Source of the DNA: DASXTB01 sp036505615
Lineage (GTDB): Bacteria; Acidobacteriota; UBA6911; JACQSX01
DNA length: 60,342 nt
Reading direction: 5' to 3'
Assembly (NCBI GenBank): GCA_036505615.1
Contig: DASXTB010000111.1
Span: 1-60,342 of the forward strand
Under the pieces are notes generated by a model. The model did no database searches and was not told the DNA's origin. It saw nothing but the letters and a program-made list of their open reading frames with translations. Made by a program: the position numbers and the translations under genes. Numbering within the stretch: the stretch's first letter is position 1; the number at the start of each line of letters is the position of its first letter. Positions 8,771 through 18,461 of the stretch are shown here, piece after piece.

Positions 8771-11700
8771 ATGAAGGGGAGCGAAGTGTGGAGGCTGTTG
8801 TGGATTTCCGTGCTGGTGTTAGCCTGTAACGGCATTGCATGGGCTCAGTTCGACACGGGGCAGATTTCCGGGTTTGTTCGGGATAGCGCCGGGTTGGTCA
8901 TCCCCGGGGTTACCATCACGGCCGTCAATGAGGGGAACCGCCAGCAGCGCCAGACCATAAGCAACGATCAGGGCTACTACGTCTTCCCCAACCTGATGGT
9001 CGGGACGTATACCATCACAGCGGAGTTGGCGGGCTTCAAACGTTTCGTGAAGACCGGCATCAGCTTGAGCGCCGCCGCCAAGGTGAGCGCAGATGCCGCG
9101 CTAGATGTCGGAGAGATCTCGGACACAGTCCAAGTGATGTCGTCGTCGGCTGCGGTCCAGACGGACACTGCAGTACTGGGGCGGACGGTGAGCGAGCGGG
9201 AGCTGGCGGTCATGCCGCTGAGCGGACGCAATCCGGTCTTTCTCGCGCGGATGAAGGCAGGAGTGATCGGCGGCCGGCTGTCGAGCTTTGGCGGTGGCGA
9301 CCTGGGTACCGGGATTCAGTCGATCAGTGGCGGCCGCGCGAACGACGTGTTGGTCACCGTCGACGGGGCGATCGCCAACCGGACGCGCTCGACGGACAAC
9401 ACCATGCTGGGGGCCCAAGACATCGAGACCGTGAAAGAAATCCAGGTCCTGACATCCAACTACTCGGCCGAGTACGGGCGGGCCTCATCCGGCATTGTCC
9501 GTATGGTGACAAAGAGCGGAACTCAGCAGTTCCACGGAACCCTGACCGAGCTTTTGCAGAATTCCGTGCTCAACGCCAACACGTGGTCGCGCAATGCCAG
9601 CGGGAATCCGCTGCTGGCCAAGTCTGAACCCTTGCGATACAACCAGTTCGGCTTCACTCTGGGAGGCCCGGTTTTCATTCCCGGGAAATTCAATTCCGAC
9701 AGGAGCAAGCTCTTTTTCTTCTGGGGTGAAGGGTGGATTCGCCGCCGAGAGGAGGCCACGCTGACCCTCACCAGTCCCACTGGTGCCATGCGCAACGGTA
9801 ACTTGAGCGAATTGCTGGATCCTGGAAACGTTTTTTTCCGCCGGTCAAGGGTGGTCACCGATCCCGACTCAGGGAAGCCTTTTCCGAACAACATCATCCC
9901 GACCAATCGGCTCAGTCCCCAGGGTCAGGCGCTTTTAAGAGCCTACCCGGAACCCACACCCGGGTTTCTCCAGGGGACGGCGAACTGGATCGGATCTTTC
10001 CCTTCCTGGACAGACCAGCGCACGGACACGCTCAGGATCGACTACCTGATCAGCAGCCGGCACAGCCTCGCCTTCCGCGGCACACATATTCCGTATCGTT
10101 TCAACAGCCTCAATGGGTCGAGTATCTATGATGAGCTGTGGTCAAGACCCAATCGCACCGCAGCCCTCACCCTCACCAGCTCGTTCTCACGCACCTTCCT
10201 GAACGAGTTCACGCTGTCTGCCAACTCCGATGGGCTCGGCGAGATCGCTGCCGACACGGCTTGCGGCGCGCGTTGCCGCCGGAGCACTTACGGGATCAAC
10301 TTTCCCTTCCTCTTTCCCGTCGCGACCAAACTTGATCCCGAGAAGCCTCCCAGAATCCAGGTGGCGGGGCTGAGTACGCTGGACAACGGGCCCTATCCAG
10401 GCACGTGGGCGGGCTTCGTGTACGCCCTGAGCAACAACATGACCAAGATCGTGGGCAGCCACACAATGAAGTGGGGGATCTTCATCGAGCGTTCGGGACA
10501 GAACGACAAAATTCAGTTCACGACTGCTTCACCCCCCGCTACCAATAACCAGGATGGAGCCTTTCGCTTCTTTGACACGGGACACCCCAAAGCGACAGGC
10601 GTAGCCATAGCCAACGTTCTGCTGGGGAATTTCAACGACTATTCGGAGTTGGGCCAAAAGCCCATGACACCCTTTGTGGCCAACCATTTTGATGGGTTCG
10701 TCCAGGACAGTTGGAAGGTGACGCCGAGGCTGAGCGTGGAGCCCGGGTTGCGGTATTCCCTCTGGCAGCCCTGGCGCAGCAAGTGGAATACGCTGGCTAT
10801 GTTTCATCCGCAATTCTATGATCCGGCTCGGGCGGCGGTGGTGGACCGGGCAGGGGGATTCATTGTGAGCGGCAACCCTTACAACGGGATCGTGATGCCA
10901 GGCAGCCAGCCGTTGGACAGCGCCTTGGGCCGCTTCCCCTTCCTGCGCGACTTCCAGGATCTTTATCACGGTCTGCCCGATGGCTTCGCAAGGACTCACA
11001 AGGGGGACTTTCAGCCCCGGCTCGGAGTGGCCTATGCCGTGAACTCGAAGACCGCTGTCCGGGCGGGTGCGGGATTGTTCTTGAACCGCATCGCCATCAA
11101 TCGCGATATCGCTCTTGGAGGCAATCCACCATTTACCCAGCAGCAGACGGTCATCAACGGCATCGTGGATGCGCCGGGAGGCGCCAGCCGGCGCGACTTT
11201 CCCTTTACTCTGACCATGCAGGATCCCATCCTGAAGCATCCCAGGGCCTGGACGTGGAACGTGGCGGTGCAGCGAGAATTGCCTTCAAGTATCTCTGTGG
11301 AAGTGGCCTACGTCGGCCGTCGCGGCTACTACAACCAGCGCAAGCGCAATATCAACCAGTTGCTGCCCGGGACTGTGCAGGCAAATCCAGGGATCAACGT
11401 GAACGCCTTGCGTCCCTTTCGGGGGATGGGGATTATCGGGCTGTCCGAGAACTCAGGAATTACACGATACAATGCGCTACAGATCAGCGTCGACCGCCGA
11501 ATGAGCTCGGGCCTGCAGTTCGGTTTCGCGTACACTTTCTCCCGGAACATGGATAACGGCTCCGGAGAAACGGAGCTGTTGCCCGACTCCTATGACGACA
11601 AGAGCTACTACGGGATCTCCAACCTGGACCGCACGCACGTGATCTTGGGGCACTTCATTTACGAGTTGCCCTTTGGGGGCGGGCCGCGGCTGACGCGGGC

Positions 11701-12157
11701 GCTGCTCGGCGGCTGGGCGATATCCGGAATTACCCAGATCCAGTCTGGATCCCCTTTCAGCGTTCGCTTCAGCCAAGACTATGCGGGCGTGGGGCCCGGC
11801 AGCGGAGACCAGTTCTGGCAGCAGGTGGGAGATCCACGGATCGATCATACGAGCTTCACGACTTCGGCGGTGTGGTTTAATCGAGCCGCATTCGCACAAC
11901 CAGCCCCCGGGACATTCGGAGCTCAGCCCCGCAATGCCCTGCGCAATCCCGGTTTCTGGGAAGTGAACCTGTCGGTTCGGCGCAGCTTCCGCGTGACTGA
12001 AAATCAAGCTTTCGACTTTCGCTGGGAGGCCTTCAACGCCCTGAACCATCCGACTCTTGGCGGGGCCAACAGCAATCCCACCAGCGGATCCTTTGGGTTA
12101 GTCACCAGCAAGACTGGTAACCGGAACATGCAGGTCGTCCTGCAGTACCGCTTCTGA
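8771..12157 (+). CDS. TonB-dependent receptor, Oar-like, with carboxypeptidase-regulatory domain
   Basis: 1128-residue outer-membrane receptor. The signal peptide ends near residue 25 (GIAWAQ), then comes a carboxypeptidase-regulatory domain (GFVRDSAGLVIPGVTI), a plug (MPLSGRNPVFLARM, VKEIQVLTSNYSAEYGR) and a large barrel ending MQVVLQYRF. A strong GGGGAGGAG ribosome site precedes the ATG. It is only distantly similar to the upstream receptor, so the two are not a recent duplicate and probably see different ligands or parts of one substrate. A Tat-exported TIM-barrel protein follows 130 bases downstream on the same strand, which fits a polysaccharide- or glycoside-use locus. Confidence 0.92.
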   Translation: MKGSEVWRLLWISVLVLACNGIAWAQFDTGQISGFVRDSAGLVIPGVTITAVNEGNRQQRQTISNDQGYYVFPNLMVGTYTITAELAGFKRFVKTGISLSAAAKVSADAALDVGEISDTVQVMSSSAAVQTDTAVLGRTVSERELAVMPLSGRNPVFLARMKAGVIGGRLSSFGGGDLGTGIQSISGGRANDVLVTVDGAIANRTRSTDNTMLGAQDIETVKEIQVLTSNYSAEYGRASSGIVRMVTKSGTQQFHGTLTELLQNSVLNANTWSRNASGNPLLAKSEPLRYNQFGFTLGGPVFIPGKFNSDRSKLFFFWGEGWIRRREEATLTLTSPTGAMRNGNLSELLDPGNVFFRRSRVVTDPDSGKPFPNNIIPTNRLSPQGQALLRAYPEPTPGFLQGTANWIGSFPSWTDQRTDTLRIDYLISSRHSLAFRGTHIPYRFNSLNGSSIYDELWSRPNRTAALTLTSSFSRTFLNEFTLSANSDGLGEIAADTACGARCRRSTYGINFPFLFPVATKLDPEKPPRIQVAGLSTLDNGPYPGTWAGFVYALSNNMTKIVGSHTMKWGIFIERSGQNDKIQFTTASPPATNNQDGAFRFFDTGHPKATGVAIANVLLGNFNDYSELGQKPMTPFVANHFDGFVQDSWKVTPRLSVEPGLRYSLWQPWRSKWNTLAMFHPQFYDPARAAVVDRAGGFIVSGNPYNGIVMPGSQPLDSALGRFPFLRDFQDLYHGLPDGFARTHKGDFQPRLGVAYAVNSKTAVRAGAGLFLNRIAINRDIALGGNPPFTQQQTVINGIVDAPGGASRRDFPFTLTMQDPILKHPRAWTWNVAVQRELPSSISVEVAYVGRRGYYNQRKRNINQLLPGTVQANPGINVNALRPFRGMGIIGLSENSGITRYNALQISVDRRMSSGLQFGFAYTFSRNMDNGSGETELLPDSYDDKSYYGISNLDRTHVILGHFIYELPFGGGPRLTRALLGGWAISGITQIQSGSPFSVRFSQDYAGVGPGSGDQFWQQVGDPRIDHTSFTTSAVWFNRAAFAQPAPGTFGAQPRNALRNPGFWEVNLSVRRSFRVTENQAFDFRWEAFNALNHPTLGGANSNPTSGSFGLVTSKTGNRNMQVVLQYRF

Positions 12158-12287
12158 TACGGGCTGATCCCGAGCAAACCGGGCGAGCGGCAGATACAGC
12201 TTTTGGTAACAACGTTTGTCTTCTCCGCTGCCTCGGTCGGGAAATTCGTGATTGATCCTGGCTAGATTCATTTTCCAGGGCTGTACC

Positions 12288-14489
12288 GTGAGATCAAAAA
12301 AGACTTCTTCGAAAGCCATAACCCGCCGCCAGTTCATCGCTCTCGCTGGCGCCTCGGTGATTGTCACCGCAGCCGGAAAGCCGGCGGCAAATGAAAAACC
12401 CTGGTATGCCTCCATGCGGCGCTGCGGGCAGATCAATTTCAATGAGCGCGACCCGCTCACCATGGATGTCGAAGGGTGGGCCGATTATTGGGCGTCGCTG
12501 AAGGTGAATGCCGTGCTGCTCAATGGAGGCGGGATTGTGGCCTTCTATCCGACTCAGGTCCCGTACCATCATCGCAGTGAATTCTTAGGCGCTCGCGATC
12601 TTTTTGGCGAAATGGTCGCTGCCGTTAAGAAGCGCGGCATTCACGCAGTGGCTCGCATGGATTGCAATTATTCTTACGAAGAGGGGCTGCGGGCCCATCC
12701 GGAATGGTTCGAGCGCAATCGCGACGGATCTCCTCGAAAGCACGGAGAGTCTCCGTGGCTGTTCAAAACTTGCATGTTCAGCACATACTTTTCCGAACAA
12801 ATGCCAAAGATTTATCGCGAGATCAATCAACGATACCCGGTTGACGCGTTCTTCACCAACGGCTGGCCCAGCACCGGCGCTCTAACAGTTTGCCATTGCG
12901 CCAGCTGCCAGAAGGTGTACGACAGGGTGGGGGGAGTTCCTCCCGATCAAACCGATGCCACCAGTGCTCTTTATCGAAAGTACTACGGCACATATATGGA
13001 TCGGGTGCTTGAGATCTGGAAACTTTGGGACTCCATCGCCAAGGAGAAAAAGACGGACTCGGTGTACGTAGGGAATCTGGGCGGCGGAATTCGCACTGTC
13101 AAGAGTGTCAAGCAGCTTGGCGAAGTCGCCGGTTGGTTCAATGCCGACCATCAAGGGCGGTCTGGTGATACACCGATATGGGACTGTGCGCAGCAGGGCA
13201 GAGTAGCGCAGTCGGTGATGAAAGGACGGACAATCACCAATGTCACCGGCGCCTACAGCAACAGCAGTCCCACCTGGCGGCACGTGGCCAAGTCCCCCTC
13301 CGAAGCCACGATGTGGATGGCTCAGACCACGGCCAGCGGCATGGTCCCCTGGTTCCACTGGCTGGGTGGCGCGCCGGAAGACAACCGCTGGAGAGAAGTG
13401 GGACGCGCGTTCTTCAACTGGCTGGCAGCCAACGAGCCTCATTTTAGAAACAGGAGCTCAATCGCGGACTTGGGCGTCTTGTATCCGCAGCGCACCATTG
13501 CTTTCTACAGATCCGGTTCAGGACCGGGAAGCTGGAGAGGGGCGGAGAGGAATCAGACGACTGAATACCTGCAGGGGACCTACTACGCGCTGCTGGAGGG
13601 ACGTTTTGTTTTCGATTTTGTTCACCAGGAAGACCTGACGCCCGAAACGCTACGCAAATATCGGGCTCTGCTGATCCCTAATGCGGCTTACCTGAGCGAC
13701 GAAGAGTGCCGGCAGATTCGCCAATATGCCGCGGGAGGCGGTTCGGTGATGGCGACGTTTGAAACATCGCGCTACTGCGAATGGGGCGATCTTCGGCCTG
13801 ATTTTACGCTGGCCGATTTGCTGGGAGCAAGCGTTGCGGGAGAAGTAATCGGTCCGCACGGGAACAGCTACATGCGCATCGAGCAGAGGACTTCCGTTAC
13901 CAGCGGCTTTGAAGGGACCGCGCTGCTGCCCGGACCGGAGAACCGGGTACCGATCCGGGCTCGAGAAACGTCGCCGCCAGTGCTGACTGTCGTACCGCAT
14001 TACCCGGCGTTTCCGCCGGAGATGGTTTTTCCTCGCACTCCGAGAACAGATCAACCGGCGGCGATCTTTCGGGAAAGCGGGAGTTCGCGGGTGGCCTACT
14101 TCGCGGGCGACATCGACCGAACTTTTTGGCGCTCGGGAAGTATCGACCTGAGCCAATTGCTCCGGAATTCTGTCGCCTGGGTGCTGGGCGGCAAGCGCCC
14201 AGTGACCGTGCAGGGTGAAGGCGTCGTCGAGATTTTTGCCTGGGAAACAGAGCCCGGCTACGCCTTGCACGTGCTTAACTACACCAATCCGAACATGACT
14301 CGTGGATTTATGCGGCGGTTTTACGCCATCGGGCCGCAGTCGGTCGATTTTGACGTCCCTGTAGTAAAAAGAATCGCCGGCGTGCGCGCGCTGCGTGCGG
14401 GACGGAACCTGCCGTTCCGACAGGCGGGACGGACAGTTCATTTTCAAATACCGTCGATAGTGGATTACGAAGTGATTGCCTTGACATGA
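12288..14489 (+). CDS. Tat-exported TIM-barrel hydrolase with beta-galactosidase-trimerisation-like domain (GHL6-type)
   Basis: 733 residues from the GTG at 12288, which has CAGGG eight bases before it. A TTG 36 bases upstream is an alternative. A twin-arginine signal (TRRQFIALAGA) indicates export of a folded, perhaps metal-bearing protein. Residues about 45-400 look like a (beta/alpha)8 barrel of the hypothetical glycosyl hydrolase 6 group (MRRCGQINFNERDP, ARMDCNYSYEEG, VDAFFTNGWPSTG). Residues about 405-560 resemble the GH42-type trimerisation/glutamine-amidotransferase-like fold (LRKYRALLIPNAAYLSDEE). A Cys cluster CHCASC lies in the barrel. Likely role: glycoside or uronide hydrolysis in the periplasm. 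No biochemically certain substrate. Confidence 0.78.
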   Translation: MRSKKTSSKAITRRQFIALAGASVIVTAAGKPAANEKPWYASMRRCGQINFNERDPLTMDVEGWADYWASLKVNAVLLNGGGIVAFYPTQVPYHHRSEFLGARDLFGEMVAAVKKRGIHAVARMDCNYSYEEGLRAHPEWFERNRDGSPRKHGESPWLFKTCMFSTYFSEQMPKIYREINQRYPVDAFFTNGWPSTGALTVCHCASCQKVYDRVGGVPPDQTDATSALYRKYYGTYMDRVLEIWKLWDSIAKEKKTDSVYVGNLGGGIRTVKSVKQLGEVAGWFNADHQGRSGDTPIWDCAQQGRVAQSVMKGRTITNVTGAYSNSSPTWRHVAKSPSEATMWMAQTTASGMVPWFHWLGGAPEDNRWREVGRAFFNWLAANEPHFRNRSSIADLGVLYPQRTIAFYRSGSGPGSWRGAERNQTTEYLQGTYYALLEGRFVFDFVHQEDLTPETLRKYRALLIPNAAYLSDEECRQIRQYAAGGGSVMATFETSRYCEWGDLRPDFTLADLLGASVAGEVIGPHGNSYMRIEQRTSVTSGFEGTALLPGPENRVPIRARETSPPVLTVVPHYPAFPPEMVFPRTPRTDQPAAIFRESGSSRVAYFAGDIDRTFWRSGSIDLSQLLRNSVAWVLGGKRPVTVQGEGVVEIFAWETEPGYALHVLNYTNPNMTRGFMRRFYAIGPQSVDFDVPVVKRIAGVRALRAGRNLPFRQAGRTVHFQIPSIVDYEVIALT

Positions 14490-14805
14490 TCGTCCACGAA
14501 AGCCGGATTATTCACAAGATTTTCGTTCTAAAGATGTGGATGCAGTTGCCGTCCCAGAGAGACGGCCCGAAATAGCCCGGCACTTCGGTGCTGGGATTAA
14601 GGAAAGGCAAGCCACATTTATCCAAAAGTCCCTTACGGACAGCTGATTCAGTCGTTCCTGCAGGACTGCTATTCAAACCGCGTGTTGTCGCCTTTCATTC
14701 CCAGCAGTAAACTGCTGGGCTATTATCACGCTGTCCCTACGACAATTCTTTCGCACAGGCGACTGACCACGGACAACGGACAACTGACAATCTAAAGGAA
14801 GGTAC
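14490..14805. other. Intergenic region with a perfect hairpin
   Basis: 316 bases without a gene. The clearest structure is the palindrome CCCAGCAGT-AA-ACTGCTGGG at 14700-14719, a 9-bp stem that could stop or stabilise transcripts, though no T-run follows. A short run of period-7 units (ggacaac, ggacaac) sits at 14766-14790 before the next gene. Confidence 0.45.
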
Positions 14806-15339
14806 ATGGACTTAATTCAAATAGACGACAAAGGCTTGCTCTTTGTCGCGCCCGAGATTGACGACTGGGACCTAATTGCCGAACGGCAAATAAAGGTAGT
14901 AATTGATTTGGACGGAGAGGTGGATCTGGGGGTGCCCAGCGTCCCGGATGGCTTGCTTTACCTCTACTTTCCCATTTATGACGAAAACCTTCCTGATCTG
15001 GTAAGACTTCACGGCCTGGGCAGGTTCGCCGCCGAGATGGTACAACAGAAACGTGCCGTGCTGGCTCATTGTTGCATGGGCTTGAACCGTTCTCCGCTGA
15101 TGGCGGGCGTGATACTCACTTACCTTGGCATGAGCGGGGCAGAGGCGATGGGTCTACTGCGCGAGAAACGCCCCGGTGCGCTGTTCAATGAGCGCTTCGC
15201 CAGATATCTCGCGTCGCTTCGTCCGGATGGCAATGCTGGCCGCGTCCCGAAAGCCCCAATGCAAAGTACAAATAAGTCAGGCCGACAGAATAAATCGAAG
15301 GCAGGCGATGCGAGGCGAGGGGCCCGCACGCAGAACTAG
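14806..15339 (+). CDS. Dual-specificity/tyrosine phosphatase-like protein
   Basis: 177 residues, cytoplasmic, no signal peptide. The phosphatase P-loop HCX5R(S) is present as HCCMGLNRSP near residue 87, with an upstream Asp-rich loop (PIYDENLPDL) that could supply the general acid. The last 35 residues are basic and low in complexity (KSGRQNKSKAGDARRG). GGAAGG precedes the ATG. The family removes phosphate from phosphotyrosine/serine or other phosphoesters. The partner kinase is unknown. The gene stands alone between the exported hydrolase and the beta-propeller gene. Confidence is high for the fold, low for the substrate. Confidence 0.8.
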   Translation: MDLIQIDDKGLLFVAPEIDDWDLIAERQIKVVIDLDGEVDLGVPSVPDGLLYLYFPIYDENLPDLVRLHGLGRFAAEMVQQKRAVLAHCCMGLNRSPLMAGVILTYLGMSGAEAMGLLREKRPGALFNERFARYLASLRPDGNAGRVPKAPMQSTNKSGRQNKSKAGDARRGARTQN

Positions 15340-15593
15340 TCGTCCCCCTTCCGAGACTGTTGCTCAAATCAGAACCGCGAGCGTGAGAAAACGTGCAAAA
15401 ATCAGAACTGCGCCCCTTCAGGGGAGGTATGAAAAATTGATTCAATCTGTACGGGCGACCCTGTGTGGTCACCCGTTGCAGAATCCAGCGAATTTTTCTC
15501 GGCTCCGTTCCGAAAGTCATCCGCGCGAACTGTGCAATTTGTATTTAGATTTAAATTCTGAAGACCTGACCCCTGAACTGGTAGGAGATAGCG

Positions 15594-16640
15594 ATGCAAA
15601 GGTTAAATCCATGGATCACCCCGCAATTGGCCTATCTTTTGATCGTGTTCGTGCTCCTTTATTCAGAGCTCTGCAGCGCTCAAGACAAGAAAGTCGGCGA
15701 CCCAGAGAAAAACCTGCCCTCTCACATCATCCAACTGACCGCCTTTGGCGAGCGCGCCGTCTATTCGCCCGATGGCAAGCGCATCGCCTTCATGGAAAAG
15801 AGCTACGGCGACGCCTTTGAAATCGACCTGCAGACGAAAATGATCCGGCTGTTGACCGGACATTTCCATCATGAAGGATTCCTCCGAGTTCATTACCTTT
15901 CCAATGGCGACTATTTCCTGATTGGTGCGCGAAAATTTACCGATATTCAGGCCACCCGCGCCCGGGATCAGGAAATGTGGGTCATTAGAGCAGACTTGAA
16001 AACTGCGCCTGTCCCGCTGAATCAAAAGATCTCCGAGGGCGTGGCGACTTCTCGGACGCAGATGAAGATTGCATGGGCAAACACTCACGGTCAGTATCCG
16101 GACCACCTGGCGCAGGGGGAATCGGTTCTGTACACAGCCGATGTCGTCTACAAAGACGGCGTGCCGAATTTAGTGAACAAGAAAGAAGTGATCAGGGCGA
16201 AAGCGCCGGAGTGCACTTTGGAAGCTCAGGATTTTCGTTACAACGATACCGAGTTGATCTACACCTGTTATCGCCAGCCGCATTATGCCGATGTGATGGG
16301 GGTCGATCTCAACACGGGGAAAGTAACCGTGTACAGGAAAGTCCCGGACGAGTACAACGAAGTCGAAGGAATCTACCCGGATGGTAGGTACACTCTGGTG
16401 GAATCCAGCCGCGCTCAGGGCGCAGATCGTCAGAACTCAAAATACATCGACCTTTGGAGGTTGAAGCTGGAGCCGAACAGCACTGATTTCGTGCGCATGA
16501 CGCGTTGGGGCGACTACCAGGGTTACAAGGCGTCGAATCCCGTTGTCAGTCCCGACGGGAAATGGTTCGCCTTTCAATCGGCGCGCAATGATGAACCGGC
16601 TGGAGTAGGACATGGAATCTTCCTGTTCAAACTCAAGTAG
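15594..16640 (+). CDS. Exported TolB/PD40-type beta-propeller protein
   Basis: 348 residues. An N-terminal hydrophobic segment (about residues 11-30, ending LCSAQ) acts as signal peptide. The rest contains PD40-like blades, such as VYSPDGKRIAFMEK near residue 60 and VVSPDGKWFAFQSARND near the C-terminus. AGGAG stands six bases before the ATG. Such proteins are periplasmic, often reading out or scaffolding other exported enzymes. The enzymatic residues of prolyl peptidases are absent. The stop codon overlaps the start of the next gene by 29 bases, so the two are probably translated together. Confidence 0.75.
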   Translation: MQRLNPWITPQLAYLLIVFVLLYSELCSAQDKKVGDPEKNLPSHIIQLTAFGERAVYSPDGKRIAFMEKSYGDAFEIDLQTKMIRLLTGHFHHEGFLRVHYLSNGDYFLIGARKFTDIQATRARDQEMWVIRADLKTAPVPLNQKISEGVATSRTQMKIAWANTHGQYPDHLAQGESVLYTADVVYKDGVPNLVNKKEVIRAKAPECTLEAQDFRYNDTELIYTCYRQPHYADVMGVDLNTGKVTVYRKVPDEYNEVEGIYPDGRYTLVESSRAQGADRQNSKYIDLWRLKLEPNSTDFVRMTRWGDYQGYKASNPVVSPDGKWFAFQSARNDEPAGVGHGIFLFKLK

Positions 16641-18219
16641 CATGATTTTTCGCAGCCCCTATCCAGACGTTGAGATCCCGGACATTTCTTTAACCCCTTT
16701 TGTGCTGCAACAGGCTAGCGTCCTGGGAGAGAAGCCTGCTCTGATCGATGAGGCGAGCGGTCGAACACTGACTTATAGGCAGCTGGAAAGAGAGGTTCGC
16801 TCGGTTGCTTCCAGTCTGGCTCGGCGCGGTTTTAACAAAGGGGACGTGCTGGCCCTTTTGAGTCCCAACCTTCCGGAATATGCCGTCGCTTTTCTCGCTG
16901 TGTCGCTGCTTGGGGGAGTGAATACCACCATCAATCCTCTCTGCACGGCGGGCGAAATCGAAAAGCAGCTTAGGGATTCGAGCGCAAAGTATCTTGTGAC
17001 TACACCGGCATTATTGGAGAAGGCTTTCGAAGCGGCTGCAAGCCGGAAGGTTCAGGATGTGTTCCTCTTCGGCGGAACAACTGCCGAAACGGCAACACCG
17101 TTTGGAAACCTGCTTGAAGGCAACGGACAGATACCGGAAGTGAAGATCAATCCCCGAGAAGACGTTGTCGCCCTGCCTTACTCCAGCGGAACGACGGGAC
17201 TGCCAAAGGGGGTGATGCTGACTCATCGCAACCTGGTGGCCAACATGCGGCAGATGGATGCAGCGGGACACATCGGCCCCGAGGATACGCTGGCTGGCGT
17301 GCTGCCGTTTTTCCACATCTACGGCATGGTCGTAGTGCTGAATCATGCTCTCTACAAGGGCGCAACCATTGTCTGCATGGCTCGCTTTGATCTGGATCAG
17401 TTTCTTCGCGTTCTGCAGGATTACGGCGTGACCTACGCGCATCTGGTTCCCCCCATCGTTCTGGCGCTGGCCAACCATCCGGATATAGAAAAGTACCGGC
17501 TTTCGAAACTGAGAATGATCATGTCGGGCGCAGCGCCGCTCAGTCCGGAAATTGCCGCCCGCTGCGCCCAGCGCCTCGGTTGCGCCATCAAGCAGGGCTA
17601 CGGAATGACTGAGACCAGCCCGGTGACCCACTTGAGCCCGGAAGATCCGCACAGGATCAAACTCGGCTCAGTCGGGCCGTGCGTGTCCAACACGGAGTGC
17701 AAGATTGTTGACCCAGCGACGGGCGTCGAGTTGGGAGCGAACCAGAAAGGCGAAATCTTGGTCCGTGGCCCGCAGGTGACGAAAGGTTATCTAAACCGCC
17801 CGGATGCGACTGCGCAGGTAATCGATGCGCAAGGGTGGCTTCGCACAGGCGATATCGGTTATGCAGACGAAGACTGCTTTTTCTACATCGTCGACCGTGT
17901 CAAGGAGTTGATAAAGTACAAAGGACTCCAAGTCGCGCCGGCAGAACTGGAAGCCGTGCTCCTATCGCACCCGTCGATCGCGGATGCTGCGGTCATTCCC
18001 AGCCTCGACCAGGAAGCGGGGGAGGTGCCCAAGGCCTTCCTGGTTCTGAAGTCGCAAGCGAGCGCTGAAGAGATCATGCAGTTTGTCGCGTCGCGGGTCG
18101 CGCCTTACAAGAAAATCCGCAGGATCGAGTTCGTCGAGCAGATTCCGAAATCCCCGTCAGGTAAGATTCTGCGACGTGTTCTGGTAGAGCGAGATAGGGC
18201 AGGGATAGGTAAGAAGTGA
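16612..18219 (+). CDS. 4-coumarate:CoA ligase-like AMP-binding enzyme
   Basis: 535 residues of the ANL superfamily. The AMP-binding motif YSSGTTGLPKGV lies near residue 190, the A5 motif YGMTETSPVTH near 335, the hinge/A8 region YIVDRVKELIKYKGLQVAP near 425 and the catalytic-Lys motif KSPSGKILRR near 520. Overall it is closest to 4-coumarate:CoA ligases and long-chain acyl-CoA ligases, which make acyl-AMP then acyl-CoA. GGAG seven bases before the ATG at 16612 supports this start inside the preceding gene. The ATG at 16642 (MIFRSPYPD) would match the family N-terminus more closely. A phenylpropanoid or aryl acid substrate would fit plant-derived carbon use, but this is inference. Confidence 0.88.
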   Translation: MESSCSNSSSMIFRSPYPDVEIPDISLTPFVLQQASVLGEKPALIDEASGRTLTYRQLEREVRSVASSLARRGFNKGDVLALLSPNLPEYAVAFLAVSLLGGVNTTINPLCTAGEIEKQLRDSSAKYLVTTPALLEKAFEAAASRKVQDVFLFGGTTAETATPFGNLLEGNGQIPEVKINPREDVVALPYSSGTTGLPKGVMLTHRNLVANMRQMDAAGHIGPEDTLAGVLPFFHIYGMVVVLNHALYKGATIVCMARFDLDQFLRVLQDYGVTYAHLVPPIVLALANHPDIEKYRLSKLRMIMSGAAPLSPEIAARCAQRLGCAIKQGYGMTETSPVTHLSPEDPHRIKLGSVGPCVSNTECKIVDPATGVELGANQKGEILVRGPQVTKGYLNRPDATAQVIDAQGWLRTGDIGYADEDCFFYIVDRVKELIKYKGLQVAPAELEAVLLSHPSIADAAVIPSLDQEAGEVPKAFLVLKSQASAEEIMQFVASRVAPYKKIRRIEFVEQIPKSPSGKILRRVLVERDRAGIGKK

Positions 18220-18269
18220 TCAAAACACTGTGAAATCCCCCGCTTTCGCCAAAATTTGGGCGCTGAGCT

Positions 18270-18390
18270 CGATCACGTTCACGTTCACGAGCACGTCAAC
18301 GTCCACGACTACGACCAATCGAATCGTGAGCGATTGTGTATTCTTCGTCCGCGTAGGCATGGACGTGCTCGTGAACGTGGTCGTGATCGG
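18270..18390. repeat. Inverted short-period array pair (CACGTT / AACGTG type)
   Basis: Left arm 18270-18316 contains cacgttcacgttcacgagca. Right arm 18359-18390 contains the complementary ggacgtgctcgtgaacgtgg. The period here is six rather than seven bases. It lies in the 240-base gap between the CoA ligase and the next gene and could fold into a long hairpin. Confidence 0.7.
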
Positions 18391-18461
18391 CTTTTATTGG
18401 GTTGCGGCTTTGCCGACCCTATGGCCTTGGCGACTCTAAGCAAGATCATCTGGAGGAAAAA